From: Synechococcus elongatus PCC 11801
Lineage (GTDB): Bacteria; Cyanobacteriota; Cyanobacteriia; Synechococcales; Synechococcaceae
Assembly (NCBI RefSeq): GCF_003846445.2
Contig: NZ_CP030139.2
Span: forward strand, 1-64,000
Direction of reading: 5' to 3'
Length of the DNA stretch: 64,000 nucleotides
Both the position numbers and the translations under genes were made by a program. Positions 37,101 to 45,512 of this stretch are shown here, piece after piece. Position 1 is the first letter of the stretch, and every line of letters starts with the position of its first letter. The notes under the pieces are model-generated. The model was not told the DNA's origin, searched no databases, and was given only the letters and a program-made list of their open reading frames with translations.

Positions 37101-37691
37101 GATCTGCTAGAGCCGCAAGTGGTTTATGGTTACTTCCCTTGTGTTGCAGTCGGGAATAGCCTACAGATTTTTGACCCAAGCGATCGCGATCGTCCCGTGG
37201 CCCGTTTTGATTTTCCCCGTCAACGCAGTTTGCGGCGACTGTGCATTTCGGACTTCTTTGCACCGGAAGAGTCAGGTATTCGTGATGTCTTCCCGATGCA
37301 AGCAGTGACAGTTGGGCACAAGGCAACGGAGTTCGCAGCGAAGTTATTTGCCGGCGATCAATACAGTGACTATCTCTACTTCCATGGTTTGGCTGTGCAA
37401 CTAGCTGAAGCCTTGGCGGAGTGGACCCATGCTCGTATTCGGCGCGAACTGGGTTATGGTTCGCTGGAGCCAGATAACCTGCGCGATATTTTGGCACAAC
37501 GTTACCAAGGAAGTCGCTATAGTTTTGGCTATCCGGCTTGCCCAAATGTGGCAGATTCTCGGATTCAACTCGATCTTTTGGGTGCCGATCGCATTGGTAT
37601 GAGCATGGATGAGAGTGAGCAACTCTATCCAGAACAATCGACCACAGCGATTATTGCCTATCACCCTGTTGCTAAATACTTCAGCGCCTAA
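34119..37691 (+). CDS. metH: Cobalamin-dependent methionine synthase MetH
   Basis: MetH transfers a methyl group from methyltetrahydrofolate via cobalamin to homocysteine. The 1,190-residue product has all modules. The homocysteine domain has zinc ligands in GGCCGT (Cys294, Cys295), and the pterin domain begins near [12 protein letters not shown]. The cobalamin cap and binding domain has DVHDIG (His752 as lower ligand). A Glu/Pro-rich linker precedes the C-terminal AdoMet reactivation domain with RRELGYG and [11 protein letters not shown]. It requires a cobalamin cofactor, in keeping with the cobalamin riboswitch on the convergent hupE gene. No riboswitch is visible in the 85 bp upstream. Confidence 0.98.
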   Translation: MQSLFLDRLHSPERPVLVFDGGMGTTLQFQNLTAEDFGGPETEGCNEWLIRTKPEAIAIVHRQFLEAGADVIETDTFGATSIVLAEYGLEAHAYALNVEAAKLAKAIATEFSTPEKPRFVAGSMGPTTKLPSLGHIGYDEMKASFAEQARGLWDGGVDLFIVETCQDVLQIKAALNGIEEVFAEKGDRRPLMVSVTMETTGTMLVGSDVAAMLAILEPYPIDILGLNCATGPDRMVEHIKYLSEHSPFVISCIPNAGIPENVGGHAHYRLTPMELRMALHRFVEDLGVQVIGGCCGTKPEHIAQLAEVATQLQAKDRPVRRDRDHQQRQPFNYIPSAASIYGTTPYIQDNSFLIIGERLNASGSKKVRELLNEEDWDGLVAIARSQVKEGAHVLDVNVDYVGRDGERDMSELVSRLVTNVNLPLMLDSTEWQKMEAGLKKAGGKCILNSTNYEDGDERFFKVLELAKQYGAGIVVGTIDEEGMARTAEKKFAIAQRAYRDAVEFGIPAHEIFYDPLALPISTGIEEDRGNGRETIEAIRLIRENLPGVHILLGVSNISFGLNPAARIVLNSVFLHDACEAGMDGAIVSAAKILPLSKIDEKPLQVCRDLIGDRRRFENGICVYDPLTELTTLFEGVSAKEARASGPSLADLPLEERLKQHIIDGERIGLDQALATALEQYPPLEIINTFLLDGMKVVGDLFGSGQMQLPFVLQSAETMKSAVAYLEPFMDKEETNDSGKGTFLIATVKGDVHDIGKNLVDIILTNNGYKVVNIGIKQPVENIIQAYRDCNADCIAMSGLLVKSTAFMKENLATFNEEGISVPVILGGAALTPKFVYEDCQQTYKGRVIYGKDAFADLHFMDQLMAAKSKEQWDDQLGFLDEQGQPLQVAAIAAEDSEPAEPAETKSEVVIDLQRSEAVAVDIVRPTPPFWGSKILGPQEIPFAEVFSYLDRQALFVGQWQFRKPKEQSREDYDAFISEKVEPILQQWTTRILEEDLLEPQVVYGYFPCVAVGNSLQIFDPSDRDRPVARFDFPRQRSLRRLCISDFFAPEESGIRDVFPMQAVTVGHKATEFAAKLFAGDQYSDYLYFHGLAVQLAEALAEWTHARIRRELGYGSLEPDNLRDILAQRYQGSRYSFGYPACPNVADSRIQLDLLGADRIGMSMDESEQLYPEQSTTAIIAYHPVAKYFSA

Positions 37692-37724
37692 CTTGAGAGC
37701 TTAGTTACAGTCTGAGCAGCGATC

Positions 37725-37753
37725 AAAAAAGGGGAAATTATTTCCCCTTTTTC
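37725..37753. terminator. Bidirectional terminator between metH and hupE
   Basis: AAAAGGGGAAAT (37727-37738) pairs with ATTTCCCCTTTT around a single T. A-rich and T-rich flanks make it work in both directions. It lies between the convergent stops of metH and hupE. Confidence 0.92.
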
Positions 37754-37782
37754 TATGATCCCTCAAATGTGTTTGAGAGCGT

Positions 37783-38475
37783 TTAAGCTACTTGGGGCAG
37801 CACAAGATTAATGAGCTCAGACGCTAGGAAAGAAAGTCCAACACCTACCAAAATGAGCCCTGTTGTTTTCAAGGGCGACGTCGTTATTGCTGTTTCAGAG
37901 GACTGATTGATCAAAGCGCGACCCACAGACCAAGCAGCAACTGCAATGACAAGCTGAGTCAGACTGAAGCCAATCAAATAGGAAAACAAGGGAGCCATAC
38001 CGGCACCAATAATGGCCTCACCATAGGCATAACCATGGAAAATACCCGCGATCGCTGCCAAACCTACGATCGCCCAAGTGGGAAGCATAGATTTGCGAGC
38101 TAGTAACCAGCCAAACAGTAGAACTGAAGCGGAGATCAAGAGTTCTACGCCGGGTAGATTAAGACTGGCAAGATGAAGCATAGTACCCAATAAAGCAGCA
38201 ACAATAAAGGCAGCAATGCTTAACACCCCTTGGCGGGTCACTGACGCGAGCAAACCAACTGCAATCACAAAGGCAAAATGATCGATACCAATAACGGGGT
38301 GGGCTAAGCCAGCCAGCAATCCTTCAAAAACAGTTGTGGGTGTTTCGCCACCAATCGCATGATGAGCAAATGCGGGCGATGCTGACAGAACTAAAAGGAT
38401 GGGCACACTCAAAAGGCTGAATCTTTGGAGCGATCGCTGAATAGAATACAATGGTTGCCCAGATTGAATTTGCAT
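37783..38475 (-). CDS. hupE: HupE/UreJ family transporter, probably for cobalt
   Basis: This HupE/UreJ family membrane protein has 230 aa. An N-terminal hydrophobic signal segment ends AFAHH. Motifs HPVIGIDHFAF and GIFHGYAYGEA, with conserved metal-type His and Asp residues, follow, and about six to seven membrane spans are visible. HupE/UreJ members carry nickel or cobalt. The cobalamin riboswitch directly upstream argues for cobalt here. The ATG at 38475 lies about 30 nt after the aptamer. Confidence 0.93.
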   Translation of the reverse strand: MQIQSGQPLYSIQRSLQRFSLLSVPILLVLSASPAFAHHAIGGETPTTVFEGLLAGLAHPVIGIDHFAFVIAVGLLASVTRQGVLSIAAFIVAALLGTMLHLASLNLPGVELLISASVLLFGWLLARKSMLPTWAIVGLAAIAGIFHGYAYGEAIIGAGMAPLFSYLIGFSLTQLVIAVAAWSVGRALINQSSETAITTSPLKTTGLILVGVGLSFLASELINLVLPQVA

Positions 38476-38504
38476 GTGCCTGTACCTCGCAGACAGTATT
38501 TTAG

Positions 38505-38632
38505 GAGCTGTACGGCGGGCATTCTGACTCAGAGATGGATACTCTCATTACAGTTGCGGGACAGTGGCAGACTTACACTGCACTTTCCCCATTGCTTCTA
38601 GTGGCTGATCCCCACTAGAACCGTCAGCCTAA
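38505..38632 (-). promoter_or_regulatory. Cobalamin riboswitch upstream of hupE
   Basis: Read on the minus strand, the interval contains GGGGAAAGTGCAGTGTAAGTC-like and GCCACTGTCCCGCAACTGTAA-like core elements (38584-38544). The B12-box-like GAGTCAGAATGCCCGCC (38529-38513) follows, in the order of the cobalamin aptamer. A 9-bp stem TTCTAGTGG/CCACTAGAA (38620-38597) leads into the core. The aptamer ends about 30 nt before the hupE start codon, so control is likely at translation; no terminator is seen. Confidence 0.9.
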
Positions 38633-38634
38633 AA

Positions 38635-38640
38635 ATTATA
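38635..38640 (-). promoter_or_regulatory. -10 element of the hupE riboswitch transcript
   Basis: TATAAT on the minus strand, at 38640-38635, would place the transcription start near 38628, at the first stem of the cobalamin riboswitch. A matching -35 is not obvious. Upstream lies a perfect 13-bp palindrome, TAATCA-t-TGATTA (38695-38707), which may be an operator. Confidence 0.5.
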
Positions 38641-38775
38641 CACCCTTCAATGTTCAGTTTTAGATAGAAATAACGATAAGTTTTGTGCTGATATTAATCA
38701 TTGATTACTCAGTCTGGTCAGTCACTTTCAATCTTTTGATGATTTGAATGTTGTGATTATTTTGCTGAATTTTGC

Positions 38776-40407
38776 TTAAAAAGGGGTTGGACTTTCAAGC
38801 TCAATCCAACCGAGTTGGCTGGGGTGTTGGAAGCGGATTGATCGCGCATGTAGGTAGAGGCGGTCGCTACTATGACCGTACAGATCATCGCCCACAATCG
38901 GTTTTCCTAATCCCTCAGGGTGAGCCATATGCAGCCGCAATTGATGGGTACGCCCCGTAATCGGCTGCAGTTCGATGCGACAGCGATCACCCATTTGACC
39001 GATACAGCGATAGTGGGTAAGGGCGGCGCGCCCGCAATCGCGATCGACGAGTTGGTAGGGGCGTCGGCTCCAGTCGGGTCGCAGGGGTAGGTCGATCATG
39101 CCCTCGTTGCGATTGGGGCGCCCTTCCAAGAGTGCTTCGTAGACTTTGTGAACCTGCCGCCGTCGAAATTGCTCAAACAGAGCGGCTTGCGTGGGACGAT
39201 TGCGAGCAACCAAGAGAACACCGGAAGTCGCTTGATCAAGCCGATGCACAACGCAGTAGGTCGGCAAATCAGGAAACTGTTGCCGTAGCAGTTGAATCGC
39301 ACTGGCTTGTTGAAGTCCTCGCGTGCCAGGAACTGACAGCAGGCCAGCCGGTTTGACAATCGCCAGGAGATCGGCATCTTCATAGAGAATCGGCAGCTCC
39401 GTGGGTTCCTCTGAAGCTGGCGGGAGGCCTGCGAGTAAATGCCCCAGAATCGGCTGACAGCGATCGCGACAAGGGCCATAAAACTGTCCTGCTTGGCGAT
39501 CGCCGAGGGGTGGCCCCCACCAAAACTCTGCGATCGAGAGGGGCGTGAGGCCAGCGACACCTGCCCAGTGCAAAAGTTTTGGCAGACAACAATCACCGGT
39601 GCCCGTTGGCAGACGCCCCAAACTGGCGATCGCCTGTTCCACCCCGTCAAAACTGCGTAGGGTAGCGCTTTGATGCATCGCCGTTTGCAGGGCTCGCGAG
39701 ATAGCGCGACGACGACGGCGAAGGCGCTGCCACTCTGCATCCAGTGCAGCAACTTCTTCCTGTAAGTCTGCTAAGGCTTGGCGACGGGCTTGCTTGAGGC
39801 GCGATCGCGCAAACCCATCATCGGCACCCGCCTGTTCGAGTTCCCAAAGGCGTTGGTCGAGAGCCTCACCACTGAGCTGGGCGATCGCTTGGTCACGCGC
39901 TTGCTGGCGCTGGAGGCGGTGTTGCTGCTGTTCCACTTTGAGCTGATCCAGTCGGTCTTGCCACACTTGCTCAGCCTTCTGGAGTGCTGCACGGCTGGGA
40001 TGCTGCTGATTCTCCTGCAGAGTCCTGCGAATATCCTGCAGCTCCAGTAGGGTCAATTCCTCTTGTAACCTGGTGCGTTCACGCCCAGGAATCGGGGGTA
40101 CCCAACCTGGCCATTCGGCCTTGCCCTGAAGCGAGCCAGAAAAAGCCTGTAAGACAAAGCGATCGCCCTGATGATTTTCAGCAATCAGCAGGCCAAACAT
40201 CTTGCCTTCAAATGGCACGAGCCGTTGCGCTTCAATCTGCTGCATCAGTTGCTGGGCCAACTGTTCTGCCAGCGTAGTTCGAGGCAGTCGCAGCCAACGC
40301 CGACTCCGAGGACAGGCCGCTTCATACCAGTAGTGAGCTGGCCCCAAATCAGTGGAGGCTGCAGTTTCTAGCCAAGCAACCAGGGGCGTCATCGGGATTG
40401 CAGTCAT
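38776..40407 (-). CDS. RluA-family pseudouridine synthase with long N-terminal extension
   Basis: This 543-residue protein has a C-terminal RluA-type catalytic domain from about residue 330. It contains AIVKPAGLLSVPG, the catalytic VHRLDQATSGVLLVAR (Asp is the catalytic residue), and late GRTHQLRLHMAHPEGLG. The N-terminal 330 residues are extra: a possible globular part of about 130 residues, then a long Gln/Leu/Arg coiled-coil stretch. Typical RluA enzymes are about 220-330 aa. This larger form resembles a subgroup acting on structured RNA, but the RNA target is unknown. Confidence 0.88.
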   Translation of the reverse strand: MTAIPMTPLVAWLETAASTDLGPAHYWYEAACPRSRRWLRLPRTTLAEQLAQQLMQQIEAQRLVPFEGKMFGLLIAENHQGDRFVLQAFSGSLQGKAEWPGWVPPIPGRERTRLQEELTLLELQDIRRTLQENQQHPSRAALQKAEQVWQDRLDQLKVEQQQHRLQRQQARDQAIAQLSGEALDQRLWELEQAGADDGFARSRLKQARRQALADLQEEVAALDAEWQRLRRRRRAISRALQTAMHQSATLRSFDGVEQAIASLGRLPTGTGDCCLPKLLHWAGVAGLTPLSIAEFWWGPPLGDRQAGQFYGPCRDRCQPILGHLLAGLPPASEEPTELPILYEDADLLAIVKPAGLLSVPGTRGLQQASAIQLLRQQFPDLPTYCVVHRLDQATSGVLLVARNRPTQAALFEQFRRRQVHKVYEALLEGRPNRNEGMIDLPLRPDWSRRPYQLVDRDCGRAALTHYRCIGQMGDRCRIELQPITGRTHQLRLHMAHPEGLGKPIVGDDLYGHSSDRLYLHARSIRFQHPSQLGWIELESPTPF

Positions 40408-40620
40408 ATTTTTAGCTTACGGTGACAGCCTGCCCTGTTTGTGCTCCTGTCACCAAGAGAATGCCGTTTGGCGGAGTTGCATAACTAAATCAGCCCTTAG
40501 ATTGAATCCAGAAATTGAAAGGATTGTGCTTGCAGATAAAAATTGAATTGTAATAGCTACCTCGATCCCTGCATCATCACCGATAATCTTCAGATATTCA
40601 TTTCTGATATCACCTGCCCC

Positions 40621-41307
40621 ATGCCAATACCCTTGCTGAGTCAGCTGCTTGCGATCGCCTCAGATCAAGCAACCGTTTGGAATTTACAGGTGGTGTTGCG
40701 TGATGCTTTAGCCACGATTCATGATCTCGGTTCGCTCGGTGCGATCGCTTTTATTGGACTCTACATAGTAGCCACAGTTGCTTTCTTCCCTGGTATTCTC
40801 CTCACGCTTGGTGCAGGTGTCCTGTTTGGCGTTGTCTGGGGATCACTTTATGTTTTTATCGGTGCAACTCTAGGAGCGATCGTTGCTTTTTTAGTGGGGC
40901 GCTATCTTACTCGTCGTTGGGTCTATCGGCAGCTTACGAGTCATCCAAAGTTTCAGGCAATCGATCGAGCGATGGGAAAATCTGGCCTCAAAATTGTTTT
41001 GCTTACACGACTTTCACCTCTCTTCCCATTTAACTTTTTGAATTATGCTTATGGCGTGACTAGTGTTACTTTGAAAGACTATGCTATAGCATCAATTGGC
41101 ATGCTTCCGGGAACAGTTTTATATGTCTATATGGGTTCTCTCGCAGGTGACTTGGCTAGTCTAAGTGTGGGTGACTTGTCGAAACCCAAAGTCGCAGATT
41201 GGGCTTTTCATGGCCTAGGATTTTTTGCCACTGTTGCGGTTACTCTCTACGTTACGCGAATTGCTCGACAAGCATTGCAAACAGTGGTGAGTTCTGCAGG
41301 AGAGTGA
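40621..41307 (+). CDS. TVP38/TMEM64 (DedA-like) family membrane protein
   Basis: The product from the ATG at 40621 is 228 aa; the frame is open upstream to 40543 but that part is not family-like. Features are typical of TVP38/TMEM64 (SNARE-associated) proteins: VATVAFFPGILLTLGAGVLFG, ATLGAIVAFLVGRYLTRRWV and LTRLSPLFPFNFLNYAYG. These proteins are thought to act in lipid movement across membranes; the bacterial role is poorly known. The gene overlaps the start of the flavoprotein gene (TGATG), a pairing often seen in cyanobacteria. Confidence 0.88.
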   Translation: MPIPLLSQLLAIASDQATVWNLQVVLRDALATIHDLGSLGAIAFIGLYIVATVAFFPGILLTLGAGVLFGVVWGSLYVFIGATLGAIVAFLVGRYLTRRWVYRQLTSHPKFQAIDRAMGKSGLKIVLLTRLSPLFPFNFLNYAYGVTSVTLKDYAIASIGMLPGTVLYVYMGSLAGDLASLSVGDLSKPKVADWAFHGLGFFATVAVTLYVTRIARQALQTVVSSAGE

Positions 41308-42860
41308 TGATGTCAGGTCCTCAATCGGTTACGGATCTCATCAGTCCCTCAGATGCGCAAAATCAATTCCTGATTGACCAAGTCAGTCCTCAGAATTGGA
41401 CGAATCCGATCCCTCCAAAATCCTACGATCTGGTAGTGATTGGTGCTGGACCTGCGGGGCTAGTCGTAGCAGCAGGGGCGGCAGGGTTAGGGATAGGACT
41501 CAAGATTGCGTTGATTGAAAAGCACTTGATGGGTGGTGATTGCCTCAACTTTGGTTGTGTACCCTCCAAGACTTTCATTCGTGCCGCTCGGGTAATTGGA
41601 GAACTACGAAAATCGAAAAAGCTAGGGATTCAGATTCCTGAAGATGCGATCGCAATTGACTTTGCTGCTGTAATGGAGCGAGTCCGGCAAGTCAGAGCAG
41701 CAATGAGTATTCATGACTCAGCCGAGCGCTTCAAAGATCTTGGCGTTGATGTCTTCTTCGGTCAGGCTCAGTTTAGCGATTGCCAAACAGTTCAAGTTGG
41801 TGATTCAGCTCTGAGCTTTCGTAAAGCGGTAATTGCCACAGGGGCACACGCAAAGCACCCAGCGATTAGTGGGCTGCAGTCTGTTGGCTTCTTGACTAAC
41901 GAAACAGTCTTTTCCTTGACTGATTGTCCTCGGCGTTTAGCAGTGATCGGTGGTGGGCCAATCGGTTGTGAATTAGCGCAAGCTTTTCAGCGTTTGGGCA
42001 GTCAGGTAACACTCTTCCATCGAGGACCACAACTCTTAAAAAAAGAAGATCCGGAAGTTGCTGTGGTTATTCAGCAGCAATTGACTACAGAAGAGGTTCG
42101 ACTGATTCTTGCTGCTCAGATTGATCGCGCTGAAAAAGATGGACAAGAGAAAATAATCTACTACCGTCAAGATGGTCAAGACTCATTCATTCAAGTTGAT
42201 GAAATTTTAGTAGGAACAGGGCGATCGCCCAATGTTCAAGGTCTCAATCTTGAAGCGGCAGGTGTTGATTATGAAGTGAATCATGGTGTCTTTGTCAATG
42301 ACTATCTGCAAACGAGTAATCCTAAGATTTATGCAGCGGGAGATATCTGTTTAGATTGGAAGTTTACCCATGCTGCTGATGCTGCAGCTCGAATTGTTCT
42401 GAAGAATGCGCTCTTTTCACCCTTGGGCCTAGGGCGATCAAAAGTGAGTAACTTAATTGTTCCGCGAGTAACTTTTACGGATCCAGAAGTGGCTCATGTT
42501 GGTCTTTCGGTGCGTTCTGCCCAGCAACAGGGCATCGCGATCGCAACAATTACGATCCCATTCAGCCAAGTCGATCGCGCGATCGTGGATGGAGAGACTG
42601 AAGGATTCATCAAAATCCATCACCAACCTAATTCAGACAGGATTCTTGGCGCAACGATTGTCGCTCCCCATGCCGGTGAAATTATTTCTGAGATCTCGAC
42701 TGCGATCGCTCATGGCTTAGGTCTGAGTGCTTTGAGTGGCGTGATTCATCCCTATCCAACTCAAGCAGAAAGTATCAAAAAAGCAGCAGACACTTACCGA
42801 CGAACCCTCCTCACGCCAATGACCAAACGACTACTTCACTTTCTACAATGGTTTTCCTAA
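41307..42860 (+). CDS. MerA-like flavoprotein disulfide reductase
   Basis: This class I pyridine nucleotide-disulfide oxidoreductase is 517 aa from the ATG at 41307 (or 41310), after an AGGAGA ribosome binding site. The FAD-binding VVIGAGPAGLV near residue 45, the redox pair in GGDCLNFGCVPSK, the NAD(P) site VIGGGPIGCELA, the AAGDI motif and a C-terminal HPYPTQAES are all visible. It resembles mercuric reductase but lacks the N-terminal metal-binding domain and the C-terminal cysteine pair, ending LLHFLQWFS. The substrate is therefore unclear. It is translationally coupled to the TVP38-like gene. Confidence 0.88.
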   Translation: MMSGPQSVTDLISPSDAQNQFLIDQVSPQNWTNPIPPKSYDLVVIGAGPAGLVVAAGAAGLGIGLKIALIEKHLMGGDCLNFGCVPSKTFIRAARVIGELRKSKKLGIQIPEDAIAIDFAAVMERVRQVRAAMSIHDSAERFKDLGVDVFFGQAQFSDCQTVQVGDSALSFRKAVIATGAHAKHPAISGLQSVGFLTNETVFSLTDCPRRLAVIGGGPIGCELAQAFQRLGSQVTLFHRGPQLLKKEDPEVAVVIQQQLTTEEVRLILAAQIDRAEKDGQEKIIYYRQDGQDSFIQVDEILVGTGRSPNVQGLNLEAAGVDYEVNHGVFVNDYLQTSNPKIYAAGDICLDWKFTHAADAAARIVLKNALFSPLGLGRSKVSNLIVPRVTFTDPEVAHVGLSVRSAQQQGIAIATITIPFSQVDRAIVDGETEGFIKIHHQPNSDRILGATIVAPHAGEIISEISTAIAHGLGLSALSGVIHPYPTQAESIKKAADTYRRTLLTPMTKRLLHFLQWFS

Positions 42861-43054
42861 GTCACTCTAAGTACATAGTTGTCGGTCAATTAAGAATTGG
42901 CGAAGGCGATTGCTCATCTCTAAATCCATTTCTTAACTTCTCAAGTGATTCGATTAAGAAGTTTCTGGATCAATGCCGCTATAAGCAAAGGCTGGTAGAC
43001 CATCGCGCCTTGTTCGGTGATTGCTAAAATTCAGGCGACTTCCTAAAAGTGCTT

Positions 43055-43768
43055 ATGTATGTATTGATTGGTGGTGCTGGTTTAATCGGACAGCAGCTAG
43101 CTCGGCAACTGCTGGATCAAGGGCATACTGTTGCGGTGATTGATGACAATCCGCAGGTCTGCCGGATGGTACGCGATCGCCTGGGAGCGATGGCTTTTGA
43201 GGGGAGCGCTGTCAGTACGGATGTGTTGGTGGAGGCTGGGATCTGTCGAGCCGATGCGGTTGCGGCGGTTCTCCGTCAAGATGCCCTAAATTTGGCGCTC
43301 GTGACTTTGGCTCGTCACTACGGTGTGTCGCGAATTATCAGCCGGATCAGTCAACGGGACTTTATTGAGCCGATGCGCCTTGCGGGTGCCCATCACATCA
43401 TCAGCACGGTTGATCTGGTGGTATCGACGATGGTCAATGCGATCAAATGCCCGCAGGTTGAGTCGATGCTGCATTTTGAACAGGGGCAAATTGAAGTCTT
43501 TAAACTGACGCTGGATCGTCAATCGCCAGTGATTGGCCGCAGTGTGGCTGCGATCGCCCAAGATATCGACTTTCCGAGTTCTTCTTTGATCATTGGCTAC
43601 CAGCCCCATCCCCAAGCTGATCTGGTGATTCCCAGTGGCAACACCGTGCTGGAAGCGGATGCGACTGTTTTGCTCGCGACTAAGCCTGGATTGGTGCAAG
43701 CGCTGGTGAATTTTTTGATGCCCAGTCTGTTCAGTCCACTTCAGCCTGCAGGAGTGCTGCATCAATAA
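43055..43768 (+). CDS. TrkA-like potassium channel/transport regulator
   Basis: This 237-residue protein has an N-terminal TrkA-N Rossmann domain (YVLIGGAGLIGQQLARQLL, then VAVIDDNP with the acidic NAD-contact). A C-terminal TrkA-C domain (about 150-225) follows, with SPVIGRSVAAIA and GNTVLEADATVLLATKP. It would gate a K+ channel or transporter in response to nucleotides. The ATG at 43055 is preferred over a GTG at 43049. Its last 38 bp overlap the convergent Na+/H+ antiporter gene. No membrane K+ subunit is in the window. Confidence 0.9.
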   Translation: MYVLIGGAGLIGQQLARQLLDQGHTVAVIDDNPQVCRMVRDRLGAMAFEGSAVSTDVLVEAGICRADAVAAVLRQDALNLALVTLARHYGVSRIISRISQRDFIEPMRLAGAHHIISTVDLVVSTMVNAIKCPQVESMLHFEQGQIEVFKLTLDRQSPVIGRSVAAIAQDIDFPSSSLIIGYQPHPQADLVIPSGNTVLEADATVLLATKPGLVQALVNFLMPSLFSPLQPAGVLHQ

Positions 43769-45512
43769 CCTGTAGGCGATCGCTGATCGATTCGTCCGTC
43801 AGGATGCCCTTGCGCACGGATTCCAGCAGCGCATTCTTCTCGACTAAGAGCAGTCGGCGCTGCAACATTGAGGATGGGGGTGCAGCACTGCTGCGGAGAT
43901 CGGTCGACCGCCGGTTGTAGAGTCCGCGCAGCGATTGCTCCGCTCCGGCGATCGCCAGTTGATAGCGAGCTCGCAGTTCCTCGTGGATGGCCTTGGGCAA
44001 GACACCAGCATCGTAAAGACTGGAGAGTTCAGCCTGCACCGCCTTGCCAGCGATCAGTTGGGCTTGGAGTTGTTCAGCTTCCTGCGATCGCGTGGAACGG
44101 GTTGCCACTTTCAGTCGTTTTACCAGCCAAGGCAAACTCAGCCCTTGTCCCACTAAAGACAGCAACACGACCCCAAAGACAAGATTGACCAGCTCGCTGC
44201 GACCGCTGAGGGTTGCGGGCAAGCTAAGGGCTAAGACCATCGAGAGTGAGCCTTTGATATTGCCCAAGAACAGCACATGTTGCCAGCGCACAGGAACGGG
44301 GCGATCGAAGCGATTGACCAGCGCCATCAAAGGGTAGACCGTGACTAGGCGGGCGAGCTGGTAGGCCACGATCGCTAGCAGCACTGCTGGCAGGGTTTGC
44401 AGGAGCGATTTCGGGTCAACCTCCACCCCGATAAACAAAAAAATGAAGGTGTTGACGCAGAAGGCTGCGTATTCCCAGAAGTTCAGGAGTGTGAGTCGAC
44501 TCGAGGGTGACTGGGCGCGATCGAGTGCTAAGGCACCCACCGTCAAGCCTGCAACGACCACCGCCACAACACCGGAAACATCAAGCGCTTCGCCTAGTTG
44601 AAAGGTGCCAAAAGCCACCGCCACAGTCAGGAGAACGCCACTGAGCGAGTCATCGGCCAAAGCCCGAAACAGTCCTGAGGCGAGGTAGCCCGTGGCTAAC
44701 CCCAGCAGTCCGCCTCCCAAAATCACGACAAAAAAGGACTGAACAGCACCAAGAACCGTGACTTGTTCACCTGCTTGCAGCTCCACAACCAAACCAAAAA
44801 TGACCAGCGCAACCCCGTCATTGAAGAGGCTTTCACCCTCAACGATGGTTGCTAGCCGTGAGGGAACTGTGACCTCTCGGAAAACCGCAATCACCGAAAC
44901 TGTGTCGGTAATCGCCAAAATGCTGCCCACGAGCAGCGCCGCAATCCAGTTCAGCCCTAAGCCAAATTTGAGGATAGTGGCCGTCACCGCCGTGGCAATG
45001 AGAATGCCGGGTCCAGCCAATACGCTAATGGGGGGCCAAGAACTCCTGAGACGGCTGATATCTGTATTGATCGCGGCTTGAAAGACCAGAATTGGCAGAA
45101 ACAAATTCAGGATGAGACCAGAGTCGATGCCCAGTTTTTGGGGTAGGACATCGGTGATCGCCAGCCCCGCTAGAACCAAGCCCGTGACATAGGGAATGCG
45201 ACAGCGCCGGGAGATCAGGGCAACAATTGTGGCCCCAAGCAAACAGATCGTCAGCGTGGTTGCCAAGTTTGCACTCGGCTCTGAAATGGCACTGCTGGAA
45301 TTGGGTGGCAGGTTGGCCAGTAAGAGAGTCAGCACAGTTGGAGCAGGTGGCAATCGCCCTCTAGTGTGCGGCAAAACTGGATGAAGGCTAGGGCTCGCGA
45401 TCGCATTCAATGCCGGACTGCGGTCGCCACCAAAGCGCCTTGCTAGGATCAAAGACTGTCCTCTTTCGTGACGGTTCAGGACAGCAGTCCTCCATGGTTT
45501 CCTTCCCGTCAT
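43731..45512 (-). CDS. CPA1-family Na+/H+ antiporter
   Basis: This sodium/proton antiporter of the CPA1 (NhaP-like) family has about 12 hydrophobic spans. Motifs include DTVSVIAVFREV and EGESLFNDGVALV, which carry the conserved ion-site acidic residues. A cytoplasmic tail of about 100 residues follows. The frame opens at 45512, overlapping the ATG of the divergent methyltransferase gene. The first 58 residues are Arg/Pro-rich and unlike the family, so the real start may be the GTG at 45335. It converges on the TrkA-like gene. Confidence 0.9.
   Translation of the reverse strand: MTGRKPWRTAVLNRHERGQSLILARRFGGDRSPALNAIASPSLHPVLPHTRGRLPPAPTVLTLLLANLPPNSSSAISEPSANLATTLTICLLGATIVALISRRCRIPYVTGLVLAGLAITDVLPQKLGIDSGLILNLFLPILVFQAAINTDISRLRSSWPPISVLAGPGILIATAVTATILKFGLGLNWIAALLVGSILAITDTVSVIAVFREVTVPSRLATIVEGESLFNDGVALVIFGLVVELQAGEQVTVLGAVQSFFVVILGGGLLGLATGYLASGLFRALADDSLSGVLLTVAVAFGTFQLGEALDVSGVVAVVVAGLTVGALALDRAQSPSSRLTLLNFWEYAAFCVNTFIFLFIGVEVDPKSLLQTLPAVLLAIVAYQLARLVTVYPLMALVNRFDRPVPVRWQHVLFLGNIKGSLSMVLALSLPATLSGRSELVNLVFGVVLLSLVGQGLSLPWLVKRLKVATRSTRSQEAEQLQAQLIAGKAVQAELSSLYDAGVLPKAIHEELRARYQLAIAGAEQSLRGLYNRRSTDLRSSAAPPSSMLQRRLLLVEKNALLESVRKGILTDESISDRLQVIDAALLQAEVD

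Noticed and set aside
42935-42963. Hairpin AACTTCT/AGAAGTT after the MerA-like gene as a terminator
   Set aside because: The loop is long and the tail is not T-rich, so support is too weak to list it.
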